Source: Desulfurococcales archaeon
Lineage (GTDB): Archaea > Thermoproteota > Thermoprotei_A > Sulfolobales > NBVN01
NCBI GenBank assembly: GCA_023255955.1
Contig: JAGDWD010000003.1
Location: forward strand, 1-64,000
Length of the DNA: 64,000 bases
Direction of reading: 5' to 3'
Positions 36,695 through 45,553 of this stretch are shown here, piece after piece (positions within the stretch are counted from its first letter, which is position 1; each line of letters starts with the position of its first letter). Below the pieces are notes generated by a model. The model searched no databases. It saw only the letters and a list, made by a program, of their open reading frames with translations, and was not told where the DNA came from. A program made the position numbers and the translations under genes.

Positions 36695-37738
36695 ATGTCC
36701 CGCAAGTTTTTATTTAGTGGCGGGAGGAGATTTCCTCTCCTGTTTTTACTGCTTACTGTAGCTTTAGTTGCTTCACTGTTTTTCTCCCTTTCGGTAGGGG
36801 CATCACTAATTCCCCCAGAAGAGATCTTGAACTGCCTTCTAACATCTAAATGCGGTAAGAGCACTGAACTTATATTAAGTATTAGATTAGTACGTACCTG
36901 CGTAGCCGCCCTCTCAGGGGCTATGCTTGCTCTTGCAGGAACTTTAGTACAGGGTATAACCAGGAACCCGCTAGCAGATCCTTACGTAATAGGTGTCCTA
37001 TCAACGTCCCTTGCTACCGTATCAGCAGTCATACTGATAAGCCCCTCCATACTAGTACATAGACAAGTCATGATAGCTATAGCCTTCGTTGGTGCGCTAC
37101 TTGGGTATATCCTCACAACAACAATAAGCTTACTTTCCGGAGGTACCGGAACCTCTCTAGTACTTTCCGGCATAGCTGTATCAGCACTGTTTTCAGGGGT
37201 CTCTCATGTTCTACTATATCTATCGCAGGACAGGATAGCTCAGCTAGGTAAGCACTACGTATTCCTGCTTCTAGGGTCGACAGCGGGTGTTCTGAGGCAG
37301 GATGTGACCTACCTAGCTATCTCGCTTGCCATATCCTTGATAATAATCTTCGTCCTGGGCATACCGAAAGCCCTGAACGCCTACCTATTCGGTGAGCTTC
37401 ACGCTTCACAACTTGGATACAGAGTTAGAACTCTAACTGTAATCACCGCCCTAGTTTCCAGCATATTAGCGGGAGCTACCGTAGCTGTGGTGGGGGTAGT
37501 AGGCTTCATAGGTCTAGCAGGGCCCCACATAGCTAGGATCTCCGCAGGTACATCAGATCATAGAGTTACTGTAGTTCTCTCGATGTTGACGGGCTCCATC
37601 CTAACAGTCCTCGCAGACTCCTCAACTAGGATCGTCTCAGCCTTTACCTCGTGGGGTGAGCTACCCCTAGGAGTAGTTACGGGTATGATTGGTGCTCCCT
37701 TCCTTGCTTACCTGGTTGTGAGAGGTAGTAGAGGATGA
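36695..37738 (+). CDS. btuC: ABC transporter permease, FecCD/BtuC family
   Basis: A ~347-residue permease with about ten membrane helices. Hallmarks are LSIRLVRTCVAALSGAMLAL, LAGTLVQGITRNPLADPYVI and AVVGVVGFIGLAGPHIAR. ATG 36695 is preferred over the TTG at 36680 because GAGGAGG lies about six bases upstream of it. The 3' end overlaps the ATPase gene by 4 bp (ATGA). Confidence 0.9.
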   Translation: MSRKFLFSGGRRFPLLFLLLTVALVASLFFSLSVGASLIPPEEILNCLLTSKCGKSTELILSIRLVRTCVAALSGAMLALAGTLVQGITRNPLADPYVIGVLSTSLATVSAVILISPSILVHRQVMIAIAFVGALLGYILTTTISLLSGGTGTSLVLSGIAVSALFSGVSHVLLYLSQDRIAQLGKHYVFLLLGSTAGVLRQDVTYLAISLAISLIIIFVLGIPKALNAYLFGELHASQLGYRVRTLTVITALVSSILAGATVAVVGVVGFIGLAGPHIARISAGTSDHRVTVVLSMLTGSILTVLADSSTRIVSAFTSWGELPLGVVTGMIGAPFLAYLVVRGSRG

Positions 37739-38544
37739 GGGTGCGAGTTGAGGACGTAACATTCAGCTATAACTCCGTGAAAGCCCTTGAGGACGTGACC
37801 ATCGATATCGAGAGTGGGAGAATGACGTGTCTCCTAGGTCCGAACGGGGCTGGAAAGACTACCCTGCTAAGACTCATAGCTTCGTACATTAAGCCGGAGA
37901 GGGGTGTAGTGTATATTGATGGTAAGGACTTGAGGACCTACAACCCGAGAGAGCTTGCTAAACTTATCTCCATAGCGGACCCGCATCTCCCAAGAACTCT
38001 ACCTATGCGTGTAATAGACTTCGTGCTCACTGCTAGGTACCCGTTTCAGGGGGCATTTCAATATCTTGAGGGGGACTCAGACCTTAAGGTGGTTGAGGAG
38101 GTCTCTAGGGAGACTCTAATCTCTCACCTACTGTATCGGAGACTCGACCAGCTCAGTAGCGGAGAGTTGCAGAGGGTCATAGTGGCTACAGCTCTCGCTA
38201 AGAGACCCAGGGTCCTACTACTCGATGAGCCCTCCGCTTTCCTGGATATTCGCTATAGGTTCGACATACTCAAGGTCATCAAGAGATATACCTTAACGAG
38301 AAATACGGTGAGTATCATAGCTCTCCACGACCTATACCTAGCTTCCCTCTACTGCGACACAGTGATCCTACTTAATAGGGGGAGGATAGTATCGTGCGGA
38401 TCTCCGCGAGAGGTCTTCACATCCCAGGTAATAGAAAAAGTCTACGGAGTGAAGGTCAGGGTCTTCCCCGTTAACGGAGATATGATCCTAGCATTCCCAT
38501 TACCTCCCGAAGAAGATGTCCTGACCGCAGCACGAACCGGCTAG
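37735..38544 (+). CDS. btuD: ABC transporter ATPase, cobalamin/iron-chelate type (BtuD-like)
   Basis: A 269-residue ATP-binding subunit that powers the BtuFC-type importer. Walker A is LLGPNGAGKTTLLRL, the signature is LSSGELQRVIVATAL, Walker B is VLLLDEPSAFLDI and the switch His is in SIIALHDLYLA. The C-terminal tail (YGVKVRVFPVNGDMILAFPL) is typical of iron-chelate/B12 ATPases. Third gene of the operon. Confidence 0.93.
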   Translation: MRVRVEDVTFSYNSVKALEDVTIDIESGRMTCLLGPNGAGKTTLLRLIASYIKPERGVVYIDGKDLRTYNPRELAKLISIADPHLPRTLPMRVIDFVLTARYPFQGAFQYLEGDSDLKVVEEVSRETLISHLLYRRLDQLSSGELQRVIVATALAKRPRVLLLDEPSAFLDIRYRFDILKVIKRYTLTRNTVSIIALHDLYLASLYCDTVILLNRGRIVSCGSPREVFTSQVIEKVYGVKVRVFPVNGDMILAFPLPPEEDVLTAARTG

Positions 38545-38616
38545 GAGTATCCCACACTGCTCCCCAGTGGCGTAGTATTTTAAAGTTTAGAACACGAGTG
38601 AAGGTTAGGATCCGCG

Positions 38617-39369
38617 TTGGGCGTTTACGTAAAGTTAAGAAAGAGCGTGACCGGTAAGGAAGCCCTGCTAGTGGGCCTACCAGGTATGGGTAGAGTAGGG
38701 TATATAGCTGTTAACTACCTAGTTGAGAAACTCCGCGGTGTGTTGGTGGGTGAGGTCTACTCTACTTACTTTCCTTCGGAGCTAGACGTAGATGAGCACG
38801 GCTTAGGAAGCCTCGTAGTCGGTAAGATATATGATGTAGGGAAAGCACTGGTCTTCACAGCTGACTCACAGCCCCAGAGCCCTGAGGGACAGAACCTACT
38901 GTCTAAGAAGGTGGTGGAGTTCGCTAGCAGGAAGGGTGTGAAGATGGTTATAGCTGCTGCCGCATATGTCGTTCCTACCGTAGAGCATACTAGGAGGGTT
39001 TACGTAGCAGGTACAGATAGGAAGACCTTAGAGATATTCACATCGCTCGGTGCTATAGTACTTAGGGGTGGGGTTATCAGTGGTATTAATGGTGTGGTAA
39101 TTGGTTGGAGTAGGTACTACGGGTTACCGGCAGCAGTTCTACTCGGTGAGACCTGGGCACCTCTAGTTGAAGTTGGTGAGTCAGACTTCAGGGCTTCTAG
39201 GTCGGTTATCGAGGTAATCACTAAATTCTTAGGAATTCAGATAGACTCAGCAGAACTCGACCAGCTTGCTACCCAGATCGAAAAAGGTGTAGCAGCTGCT
39301 CTAGCTAAGATGCCGAGCCGCAGAGAGGAACCTGAGAAGACTATTCAACGCGATCGTGAGGTCATGTAG
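38617..39369 (+). CDS. PAC2 family protein (proteasome-assembly-chaperone-like)
   Basis: A 250-residue member of the PAC2 family, related to eukaryotic proteasome assembly chaperones. It has GKEALLVGLPGMGRVGYIAV at the N-terminus, STYFPSELDVDEHGLGSLVV, TADSQPQSPEGQ and GGVISGINGVVIG. The archaeal function is not established. Start TTG 38617. The HAD gene follows 9 bp later and the M50 gene after that, so the three may form an operon. Confidence 0.85.
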   Translation: MGVYVKLRKSVTGKEALLVGLPGMGRVGYIAVNYLVEKLRGVLVGEVYSTYFPSELDVDEHGLGSLVVGKIYDVGKALVFTADSQPQSPEGQNLLSKKVVEFASRKGVKMVIAAAAYVVPTVEHTRRVYVAGTDRKTLEIFTSLGAIVLRGGVISGINGVVIGWSRYYGLPAAVLLGETWAPLVEVGESDFRASRSVIEVITKFLGIQIDSAELDQLATQIEKGVAAALAKMPSRREEPEKTIQRDREVM

Positions 39370-39378
39370 GGAGCCTAC

Positions 39379-40020
39379 TTGATCTTCAAGCTAGTTGTTT
39401 TCGATCTTGACGGGACGTTAATAGACAGTGTCAAAGTCCATGCTGAGGGATGGGCATACGCATTTAACGTTCTAGGACTAGCTAACGTCAAGGCCAAAGC
39501 CCTAGAGGACCTTATAGGCTTACCTGGTGGCACCATAGTTGAGAGGATCCTGGGACAGGCAGGACTAGAACACTACCAGAAAATTAGGTGGCTTAAGGAT
39601 AGGCACTTCCTCAAGTACGTGATGGGGAACTCCGTGAGGCTTTTTCCTGACGTCATACAATGTTTTCAATATCTTAGAAGAAGGAACTATCTTCTAGGTA
39701 TAGCTACGTCAACACCTAACTATATACTCATTCCTTTACTAGAGAAGTTAAGTATAATCGAATACTTTAACATAGTAGTAGGCGGTGATGAGGTTTCGAG
39801 GGGTAAGCCGGAGCCTGACATATTCCTCAGAGCTGCTGAGAAAGCTGGTTTACCACCTAGGGAAGTGGTTGTGGTTGGTGACACAATATATGACACTATC
39901 CCGGCGAGGAAGGTTGGTATGTTCTCAGTACTTATTGCTAGAAATAAAAATCTGAGGTTAAGTGAGGTAGTTGCTGACGCGGTTATTACCGACCTCAATG
40001 ATTTAAGTGCCTTCCTATAG
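39379..40020 (+). CDS. HAD-superfamily hydrolase (phosphoglycolate phosphatase-like)
   Basis: A 213-residue phosphatase with all HAD motifs: VFDLDGTLIDS (nucleophile Asp), GIATSTPN (Thr/Ser), SRGKPEPDIFL (Lys) and VVVGDTIYDTIPARK (acidic pair). The helical cap between motifs I and II marks subfamily IA, which includes phosphoglycolate phosphatase and beta-phosphoglucomutase. The substrate is not evident. Start TTG 39379. Confidence 0.88.
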   Translation: MIFKLVVFDLDGTLIDSVKVHAEGWAYAFNVLGLANVKAKALEDLIGLPGGTIVERILGQAGLEHYQKIRWLKDRHFLKYVMGNSVRLFPDVIQCFQYLRRRNYLLGIATSTPNYILIPLLEKLSIIEYFNIVVGGDEVSRGKPEPDIFLRAAEKAGLPPREVVVVGDTIYDTIPARKVGMFSVLIARNKNLRLSEVVADAVITDLNDLSAFL

Positions 40021-40031
40021 TACTGTGGGTG

Positions 40032-41246
40032 ATGGCTGTGGAGAAAGAGATAGCTGTGGCAGTCATGCTCTCCTTAGTTACTCTCGAGCTCGCCCTCTAC
40101 TACGCAATCAAAGGCTCGGAAAGAGTTAGAAACACCCTCTCCAGGTTCAAAATAAGCGCTGAGCCCGGGGCTATACTCATAGATATTGGGAGGGGTGTTA
40201 ACCCGAGGAGCACTAATAGGCTGCTCAGATATGCCCTACTGGCAGCATCAACTGGTAGTGTTGTCTTATCTCTCTACCTGTTCTATAGCACTGTCCTCAG
40301 CTACGTTGTTGATTTACTTCTCTCCATCGTTAGAAGCCAGCCAACACCACAATCTCCACTAGTCCCAGTGATCCCAGGTATCACTCTAGGGTTCGAGATA
40401 CTTCCCCCACTACTAGTTTCAATAGGTGTTGGGCTGGTAGTCCACGAGTTCTCCCACCTCGTAGCTGCGATATTAAACAATATCCCAGTTGAGGGTTGGG
40501 GTATCGGAATATTCCTCATATTCCCTGTAGCTTACGTAAGGGTGGAGGAGACAGCGTTCTCCAAGTCCAGCTTAATGGTTAAGGCCTCAGTCCTGGGCGC
40601 GGGAGTTCTAGCTAACCTAGCAGTGGGGCTTCTTTCCCTCGTAGTCCTAGGTACCCTAACTCAGCCACTATTAGTAGGTATGCTGGACGGTCCTCACATG
40701 GTTGTAGTGGGGATAGACCCTGAAATGCCTGCTGGGCGCTCCGGAATGAAGTTCCCGGCCATACTATTAGAGATAAATGGTAGTAGGATACAGTCACTCG
40801 ATGAATTGAGGAACGTACTCAACAAGTCGTTGGAGGGTAGAGTAGTATTTAGAGTTAAGACTGTCCCTGTGGAGGCCTCGGTATGCGGCTACTACAAAGA
40901 GTCCAGTAGATATGAGGAGTACCTAGTTATCAGGGAAATTGAGGATGTGGAGAAATACGGCTATAGAATTGGAATAGTTGTGGCCCCGGAATCATATGTT
41001 TTCTCTAACACTACACCTGGCTACCTCCTCTACACTGAATGCCAACTTCGGTTACTCTACATAGTAAACGTATCCCTAGCTATAGTGAACTCAGCACCGA
41101 TAATAATAACAGACGGAGGTAAACTACTGACAGAAATCTTCAGAAAGCTTAAGGCGCAGAAAGTAGATAAGGTAGTGCAGTGGGTCACCATAACGATAAC
41201 CGTGCTCACGGTCTTTATGGGGCTGTGGCGTTCACTATCTGGCTAA
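40032..41246 (+). CDS. M50 family membrane zinc protease (site-2 protease type) with PDZ domain
   Basis: A ~404-residue intramembrane metalloprotease. The zinc motif HEFSH is in GLVVHEFSHLVAAIL and the third ligand Asp is in NSAPIIITDGGKLLTEI, the NxxPxxxxDGG motif. A PDZ-like region between them (VVVGIDPEMPAGRSGMKFPA, EINGSRIQSLDELRNVL) filters substrates. About six membrane helices are predicted. Site-2 proteases cleave membrane-bound regulators; a membrane-tethered winged-helix protein is encoded convergently 51 bp downstream. Start ATG 40032 (GTG 40029 possible). Confidence 0.88.
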   Translation: MAVEKEIAVAVMLSLVTLELALYYAIKGSERVRNTLSRFKISAEPGAILIDIGRGVNPRSTNRLLRYALLAASTGSVVLSLYLFYSTVLSYVVDLLLSIVRSQPTPQSPLVPVIPGITLGFEILPPLLVSIGVGLVVHEFSHLVAAILNNIPVEGWGIGIFLIFPVAYVRVEETAFSKSSLMVKASVLGAGVLANLAVGLLSLVVLGTLTQPLLVGMLDGPHMVVVGIDPEMPAGRSGMKFPAILLEINGSRIQSLDELRNVLNKSLEGRVVFRVKTVPVEASVCGYYKESSRYEEYLVIREIEDVEKYGYRIGIVVAPESYVFSNTTPGYLLYTECQLRLLYIVNVSLAIVNSAPIIITDGGKLLTEIFRKLKAQKVDKVVQWVTITITVLTVFMGLWRSLSG

Positions 41247-41297
41247 CAATACCACAGTCTAGGAGGGGATCTAGGTTATGAGTAGCTTAACCTTGTT

Positions 41298-42089
41298 CTA
41301 ATCCTCCCTCAGCTTGTAGAACACCCTACCCTCCTTCTTTACTTGCTCGACATAACCTAACTCTATGAGCCTCTTAATTCTTCTATAGAAAGTTGCTTTA
41401 GACATATCTGTCACTTTAATCAGTTCCTGAGGTGTCTTAGGGCCTGACTTCAACACCTCTATTATAGCCCTATCCCTCTCGTCAAGAACCTCTAATACCC
41501 TACTCACCTTCACCTTCTTCCTGAGGATCCTGAAGAGAGCATACGCTGCAACAGCTCCCACTACTGACATCCCACCAACTACCACCCATAAAGTTCCCCA
41601 GCCCTGACTCGGCCCATACTCTAAGAACATGTAGACTACCCTCACATGGCCCTCCGCGAAGACTAGGCGGTAGGAGTTCCCTGTTTTTAACATGTACTCC
41701 AATTTCGAGACCTCTAAGACTACTGCATTTGAAGGTAGGACTATGGTTAGGGTCTCGTAGGGGTTATAAAACTCTGCTACATATACTCCGTTTTGAAGCT
41801 CTGCCAACTCAGTAACGTACGTAACAGTCACATTGCTAGGTATGTTAAGCGTTAGGATCTCTAGGTAGCTGTCGGTTGGACTAACGTACGTATCTTTTGA
41901 GGTATTTACTAATGCTAAGAACTTCCCGATAATCGGGACCTCCACATACTCGGTAGTCATGTACGTGCTGAAAGATACTGTAGCTATAGACCCCTGAATG
42001 TAGCAGTAAGCAGCACCGTAGCTGGAAGCTACTACGACAGTAGCTTCAAGTGTTAGTGCTAGCAGTACTAGGTACGGTGCTACCCTCAA
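41298..42089 (-). CDS. membrane-tethered winged-helix transcriptional regulator
   Basis: A 263-residue protein with a signal peptide (PYLVLLALTLEATVVVASSY), an extracytoplasmic beta-rich sensor domain of ~150 residues, one transmembrane helix (WVVVGGMSVVGAVAAYALF, about 169-187), a basic stop-transfer stretch RILRKKVKVSR, and a cytoplasmic winged helix (DERDRAIIEVLKSGPKTPQE, DMSKATFYRRIKRLIELGYV). This is a one-component sensor topology. Its ligand and target genes are unknown. It is convergent with the site-2 protease gene, whose family could release the DNA-binding domain. Confidence 0.85.
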   Translation of the reverse strand: MRVAPYLVLLALTLEATVVVASSYGAAYCYIQGSIATVSFSTYMTTEYVEVPIIGKFLALVNTSKDTYVSPTDSYLEILTLNIPSNVTVTYVTELAELQNGVYVAEFYNPYETLTIVLPSNAVVLEVSKLEYMLKTGNSYRLVFAEGHVRVVYMFLEYGPSQGWGTLWVVVGGMSVVGAVAAYALFRILRKKVKVSRVLEVLDERDRAIIEVLKSGPKTPQELIKVTDMSKATFYRRIKRLIELGYVEQVKKEGRVFYKLRED

Positions 42090-42146
42090 CTTGATGTCCC
42101 ACTACTGGTAGGATCTAAAGGAAAAATTAAGAGTATTTATGCCCTC

Positions 42147-42476
42147 TCAACAGACCTTCTCTCCAGGGTTGACGGGCTCTGAAACTGTTAGGAGGACGGG
42201 TTTAGAGCTCTCTCCGCAGGTTGCTAGTATCATACCTTGGGAGACGTACCCCATAATCTTCTTCGGCTTCAGATTTGCTACTAGTATGACATACCTACCC
42301 TCCAGATCCTCCGGATTGTACCACTCAGCTAGTCCAGCTATTACCTGCCTCTCCTCACTCCCTATGTCCACTAAGAGTCTGAGTAGTTTCTTCGAGCCGG
42401 GTATTTTCTCGGCTTTCTTGACCTTACCTACTCTTATGTCCAGCTTTGAGAACTCCTCGAAGCTTACCTCACTCAC
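42147..42476 (-). CDS. tRNA-binding OB-fold protein (MetRS beta-subunit-like)
   Basis: A 109-residue protein equivalent to the C-terminal tRNA-binding domain of methionyl-tRNA synthetase (also CsaA/Arc1p-like). Typical segments are FSKLDIRVGKVKKAEKIPGS, LLRLLVDIGSEERQVIAGLA, VILVANLKPKKIMGYVSQGM. In archaea the domain is often a separate subunit that raises tRNA affinity. The GTG start overlaps the M42 peptidase stop by 4 bp. Confidence 0.88.
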   Translation of the reverse strand: MSEVSFEEFSKLDIRVGKVKKAEKIPGSKKLLRLLVDIGSEERQVIAGLAEWYNPEDLEGRYVILVANLKPKKIMGYVSQGMILATCGESSKPVLLTVSEPVNPGEKVC

Positions 42477-43585
42477 TTTATGACCCTCTTAGAGATTGCG
42501 AGGACCCATTCTGACGTTATCTTCGAGGAGAATATGGCGGTCAGCTTCGCAGAGTTAACTAGGTCTGCTAGGTGTATTACCTCCACTGGTGAGTGTATGT
42601 ACCTAGCTGGGATAGAGACTGTCGCGGCTGGGACGCCTTCCTTGTTTAGAGCTATAGCTGAGGCGTCGGTCGTACCACCGGGAGCTACCTCTACCTGGTG
42701 AGGTATGCCGTACTGCTTAGCTAGCTCTATGAGCTTATCCCTAACTGCTGGATGTGCTATCAACCCCGTAGCAGCCCTACCGTCAACTACCTTTATAGCG
42801 GGGCCCTTCCCCAGCTGGGTTATCCAGTCCTGTTCGGGTATCCCAGCTACATCACTCGCTATGGTGACGTCTAAGGCTAGCGCCACGTTCGGGGATATCG
42901 AGTAGGCAGCTACCCTAGCACCCTTCAACCCTACCTCCTCCTGGACCGTCGCCACAGCATACACGTCGACCTCGTTACCGTCTATAGCCTTGAAGGCCTC
43001 TATAGTAGCTACAACACCCACTCTATCGTCTATGGCCTTACCTGTCACCACGTCCGTGGATCCGCCCAGGAACGTCAGCTCCCTGTCGAAAACAGCTATA
43101 GAGCCTACCGTGACCCCCATCTTCTCTACCTCCTCCCTACTACCTGCCCCGACGTCAATGAACATGTCCTTTATCTCCGGAACCTGCTTTAACTCCTCAG
43201 GCTTCATTATGTGTGGGGGCTTACTCCCTATAACCCCGCGAATTACCCTCCCCTCACGAGTTCTTATCTGAACCCTCTGGCCGAGAAGCACTCTCTCGCT
43301 GACCCCACCTATGGGCTGGAACCTCAGGAAACCTCTCTGATCTATGAAGCTGATTATCAGCCCTATCTCATCCATGTGGCCGGCAAGCATTAACCTACCA
43401 CTACCCCTAGACCCCCTCTTAACAGCTATGACATTACCTAGTGAGTCAACCCACAGGGAATCCGCGTAAGGCTTCAGTTCCTCTATGACAATATCGCGAG
43501 CAGCATCTTCAAATCCTGACGGCCCTACTACCTCAGTTAATTTTTTAAGTAGACTGAAGACACTCTCCTTAGTTACTTCATACAT
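42473..43585 (-). CDS. M42 family aminopeptidase (endoglucanase M/TET-like)
   Basis: A 370-residue dinuclear metallopeptidase. Ligands and catalytic residues: AGHMDEIGLIIS (His), TGKAIDDRVGVVATIEAF (bridging Asp), VATVQEEVGLKGARV (catalytic Glu and ligand Glu), ALALDVTIASDV (Asp) and ARYIHSPVEVIHLAD (His). Relatives form large tetrahedral TET complexes that finish peptide degradation after the proteasome. Start ATG 43585 is preceded at 26-27 bp by GGCTTATAATTATC, indicating a leaderless mRNA. Confidence 0.92.
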   Translation of the reverse strand: MYEVTKESVFSLLKKLTEVVGPSGFEDAARDIVIEELKPYADSLWVDSLGNVIAVKRGSRGSGRLMLAGHMDEIGLIISFIDQRGFLRFQPIGGVSERVLLGQRVQIRTREGRVIRGVIGSKPPHIMKPEELKQVPEIKDMFIDVGAGSREEVEKMGVTVGSIAVFDRELTFLGGSTDVVTGKAIDDRVGVVATIEAFKAIDGNEVDVYAVATVQEEVGLKGARVAAYSISPNVALALDVTIASDVAGIPEQDWITQLGKGPAIKVVDGRAATGLIAHPAVRDKLIELAKQYGIPHQVEVAPGGTTDASAIALNKEGVPAATVSIPARYIHSPVEVIHLADLVNSAKLTAIFSSKITSEWVLAISKRVIK

Positions 43586-43604
43586 GGTTTCAACCCATAC
43601 CTAA

Positions 43605-43618
43605 GATAATTATAAGCC
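43605..43618 (-). promoter_or_regulatory. TATA box for the M42 peptidase/MetRS-beta operon
   Basis: GGCTTATAATTATC on the minus strand is centred about 27 bp before ATG 43585, which fits a leaderless start. Confidence 0.6.
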
Positions 43619-43746
43619 TAAATAAACGCATATACCTAACCTCCCCACCCCGGATGAACGTTTACTGTAGTCTTGAGAACCTCTCAGATCCTCAATCCTG
43701 AGGGTCTCGTGGATATTAGCTGGAGTAGCTATAATTACGAGGTGTA

Positions 43747-44610
43747 GTGGATATTAGGGTAATCCCCATATCGTTTGACAGCATGGGAGTAAGGTCGATG
43801 GCTACCGTCGTAGTTACCGGAGATGCTAAGATATTCATAGACCCTTCAGCTGCTCTAGCACCGATGAGATACGGTCTTCCCCCACATCAACTAGAACTTG
43901 AAGCCTTGGATAGGTCGGTATCTAGGATAGAATCAGAACTTGCCGACACAGATATAGTTGTTGTTACCCACTACCATTACGACCACCACGACCCGGGATT
44001 TAAGATCCCGGTGGAGCTCTACTCATCGAAGCTAGTGCTTGTGAAGGACCCCACCAAGAACATCAACATCTCGCAGAAGATAAGGGCATCTAGGTTCCTG
44101 AGGAAGCTTAGAGACGTCTATGCCGAGATAAGAGTAGCTGACGGGCAGGTAGTGCACTACGGTGGTACTAAGATCATCTTCTCGAATCCGGTACCACACG
44201 GTAATAGCGTTAAGCTCGGCTATGTCCTGATGCTCAGGGTTGAAGACGGTGGTGACGTTGTCAGCTACTCATCCGATGTTGAAGGTCCTCTAACCGAGTA
44301 CGCGGTCGAGTTCATGTGTGGCTCGAGAGTAGCTGTAGTTGACGGTCCTCCCACATACTTAGTCGGGAGGGCGTACAGTCAGGACGACATAGAGAGAGCT
44401 AGGAGGAACTTGATAGCACTTTCGGGCTGTGTTAAGGTGCTTGTAGTCGATCACCATCTAGTGAGGGACATAAACTACCTGAGCCTCTTCAAGGAAGTCG
44501 CGAGAGCCTCTGGGAACACCCCTATAACAGCCGCAGAGCTCTCAGGTTCCAGCCCTAATCTTCTCGAAGCTAGGAGAAGGGAACTCTATGGTCTCTCCGA
44601 AGAGGAGTAA
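43747..44610 (+). CDS. UPF0282 family metallo-beta-lactamase-fold hydrolase
   Basis: A 287-residue MBL-fold protein of the archaeal UPF0282 family. The opening IPISFDSMGVRSMATVV and IDPSAALAPMRYGLPPH are diagnostic; the metal motif is VVTHYHYDHHDPGF, and later DHHLVRDINYL adds ligands. Function is unknown; MBL enzymes often are RNases or phosphodiesterases. Start GTG 43747. The last 23 bp overlap the radical SAM gene. Confidence 0.9.
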   Translation: MDIRVIPISFDSMGVRSMATVVVTGDAKIFIDPSAALAPMRYGLPPHQLELEALDRSVSRIESELADTDIVVVTHYHYDHHDPGFKIPVELYSSKLVLVKDPTKNINISQKIRASRFLRKLRDVYAEIRVADGQVVHYGGTKIIFSNPVPHGNSVKLGYVLMLRVEDGGDVVSYSSDVEGPLTEYAVEFMCGSRVAVVDGPPTYLVGRAYSQDDIERARRNLIALSGCVKVLVVDHHLVRDINYLSLFKEVARASGNTPITAAELSGSSPNLLEARRRELYGLSEEE

Positions 44611-45379
44611 CCCGGTTGAGGTAGCTGGTGAGATAGAGAAGGCTGTAGTTAGGAGGGATTTGAGTGGTAGGATCCTGAGGAAATATTTCGGGTTTGCTCG
44701 AGGTAGATGGTACGGAGGTTCGTTCGCTGCTTACGTCATAGGATGTAACCTTGACTGTGCTTTCTGCTGGGCTTGGTTTAAGGATAGTTATGACGCTGGG
44801 GTGTATTTATCACCTGAGGATGTCGTGGAGAGATTGATATCAGCTGGGAGGACTCTTGGGATTAGAACCCTCAGGATCTCCGGTGGTGAGCCCACTATAG
44901 GGTTTGACTACCTGATCCAGGTCCTCAAGCTGTTCACTAAGAAGACTGACTCTATGAATCTCGTCGTGGAGACCAACGGCATCCTCATCGGCGCGAAGAA
45001 AACCCTGGCAAGTGAGCTCGGGGAGTTCAGTGGGAGGAACGTAATTGTGAGGATCTCCGTGAAGGGAGCTAACCCGGAGACGTTCAGTACATTAACAGGT
45101 TATCCTAGCGAGTACTTCGATTACCAACTAAACTCCATTAGGAACATCATTGAGGCAGGCTACGTACCCGGAAGAACTCTTCTGGTTGCCGTGATGTCCT
45201 CCTTCAATACCTCAAAACAGATAGCTGAGTTCATATATCAATTAACTAAGATAGATAGCACTCTAGCTGGAAGTATAGAGCTGGAGATAGTGAAGATGTA
45301 TAGAAACGTTGAAAGAAAATTGCGAGCACGTGGTATAGTACCATATAGATACTTAAATAATCGCTTCTCAGTAACATAA
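44588..45379 (+). CDS. radical SAM protein
   Basis: A 263-residue radical SAM enzyme with the cluster motif GCNLDCAFCWAWF (CxxxCxxC), the SAM-contact LRISGGEPTIGFDYL and LVVETNGILIG. Overall length and motifs resemble glycyl-radical-activating-type enzymes, but no partner enzyme is nearby, so activity is unassigned. ATG 44588 lies within the end of the UPF0282 gene, so the two are coupled. Confidence 0.85.
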   Translation: MVSPKRSNPVEVAGEIEKAVVRRDLSGRILRKYFGFARGRWYGGSFAAYVIGCNLDCAFCWAWFKDSYDAGVYLSPEDVVERLISAGRTLGIRTLRISGGEPTIGFDYLIQVLKLFTKKTDSMNLVVETNGILIGAKKTLASELGEFSGRNVIVRISVKGANPETFSTLTGYPSEYFDYQLNSIRNIIEAGYVPGRTLLVAVMSSFNTSKQIAEFIYQLTKIDSTLAGSIELEIVKMYRNVERKLRARGIVPYRYLNNRFSVT

Positions 45380-45429
45380 GCCTAGCCTGTGCTTAACTAA
45401 CTAAATTAACTTTGAAGTACTTGCTAACT

Positions 45430-45482
45430 GGGATGAAGACTACTGCCGTGACCTGAAAACTGATGAGGGCTCGTGTTGCTGA
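45430..45482 (+). ncRNA. candidate C/D-box guide sRNA
   Basis: In the gap between the radical SAM and membrane protein genes the order GGGATGA (C-like, 45430-45436), CTGA (D', 45453-45456), a 4-nt spacer, TGATGA (C', 45461-45466), a 12-nt guide and CTGA (D, 45479-45482) matches archaeal C/D sRNA spacing. A TATA-like CTAAATTAACTTT (45401-45413) would start transcription near 45433. Weak points: the C box has one mismatch, the first guide interval is 16 nt, and there is no clear terminal stem. Confidence 0.35.
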
Positions 45483-45553
45483 CCACGGAGCATCTACGCA
45501 GTTTTCGAGTACTTTATTAACCCGTAAGATACTAAGATACGGGTGCTGATGCT

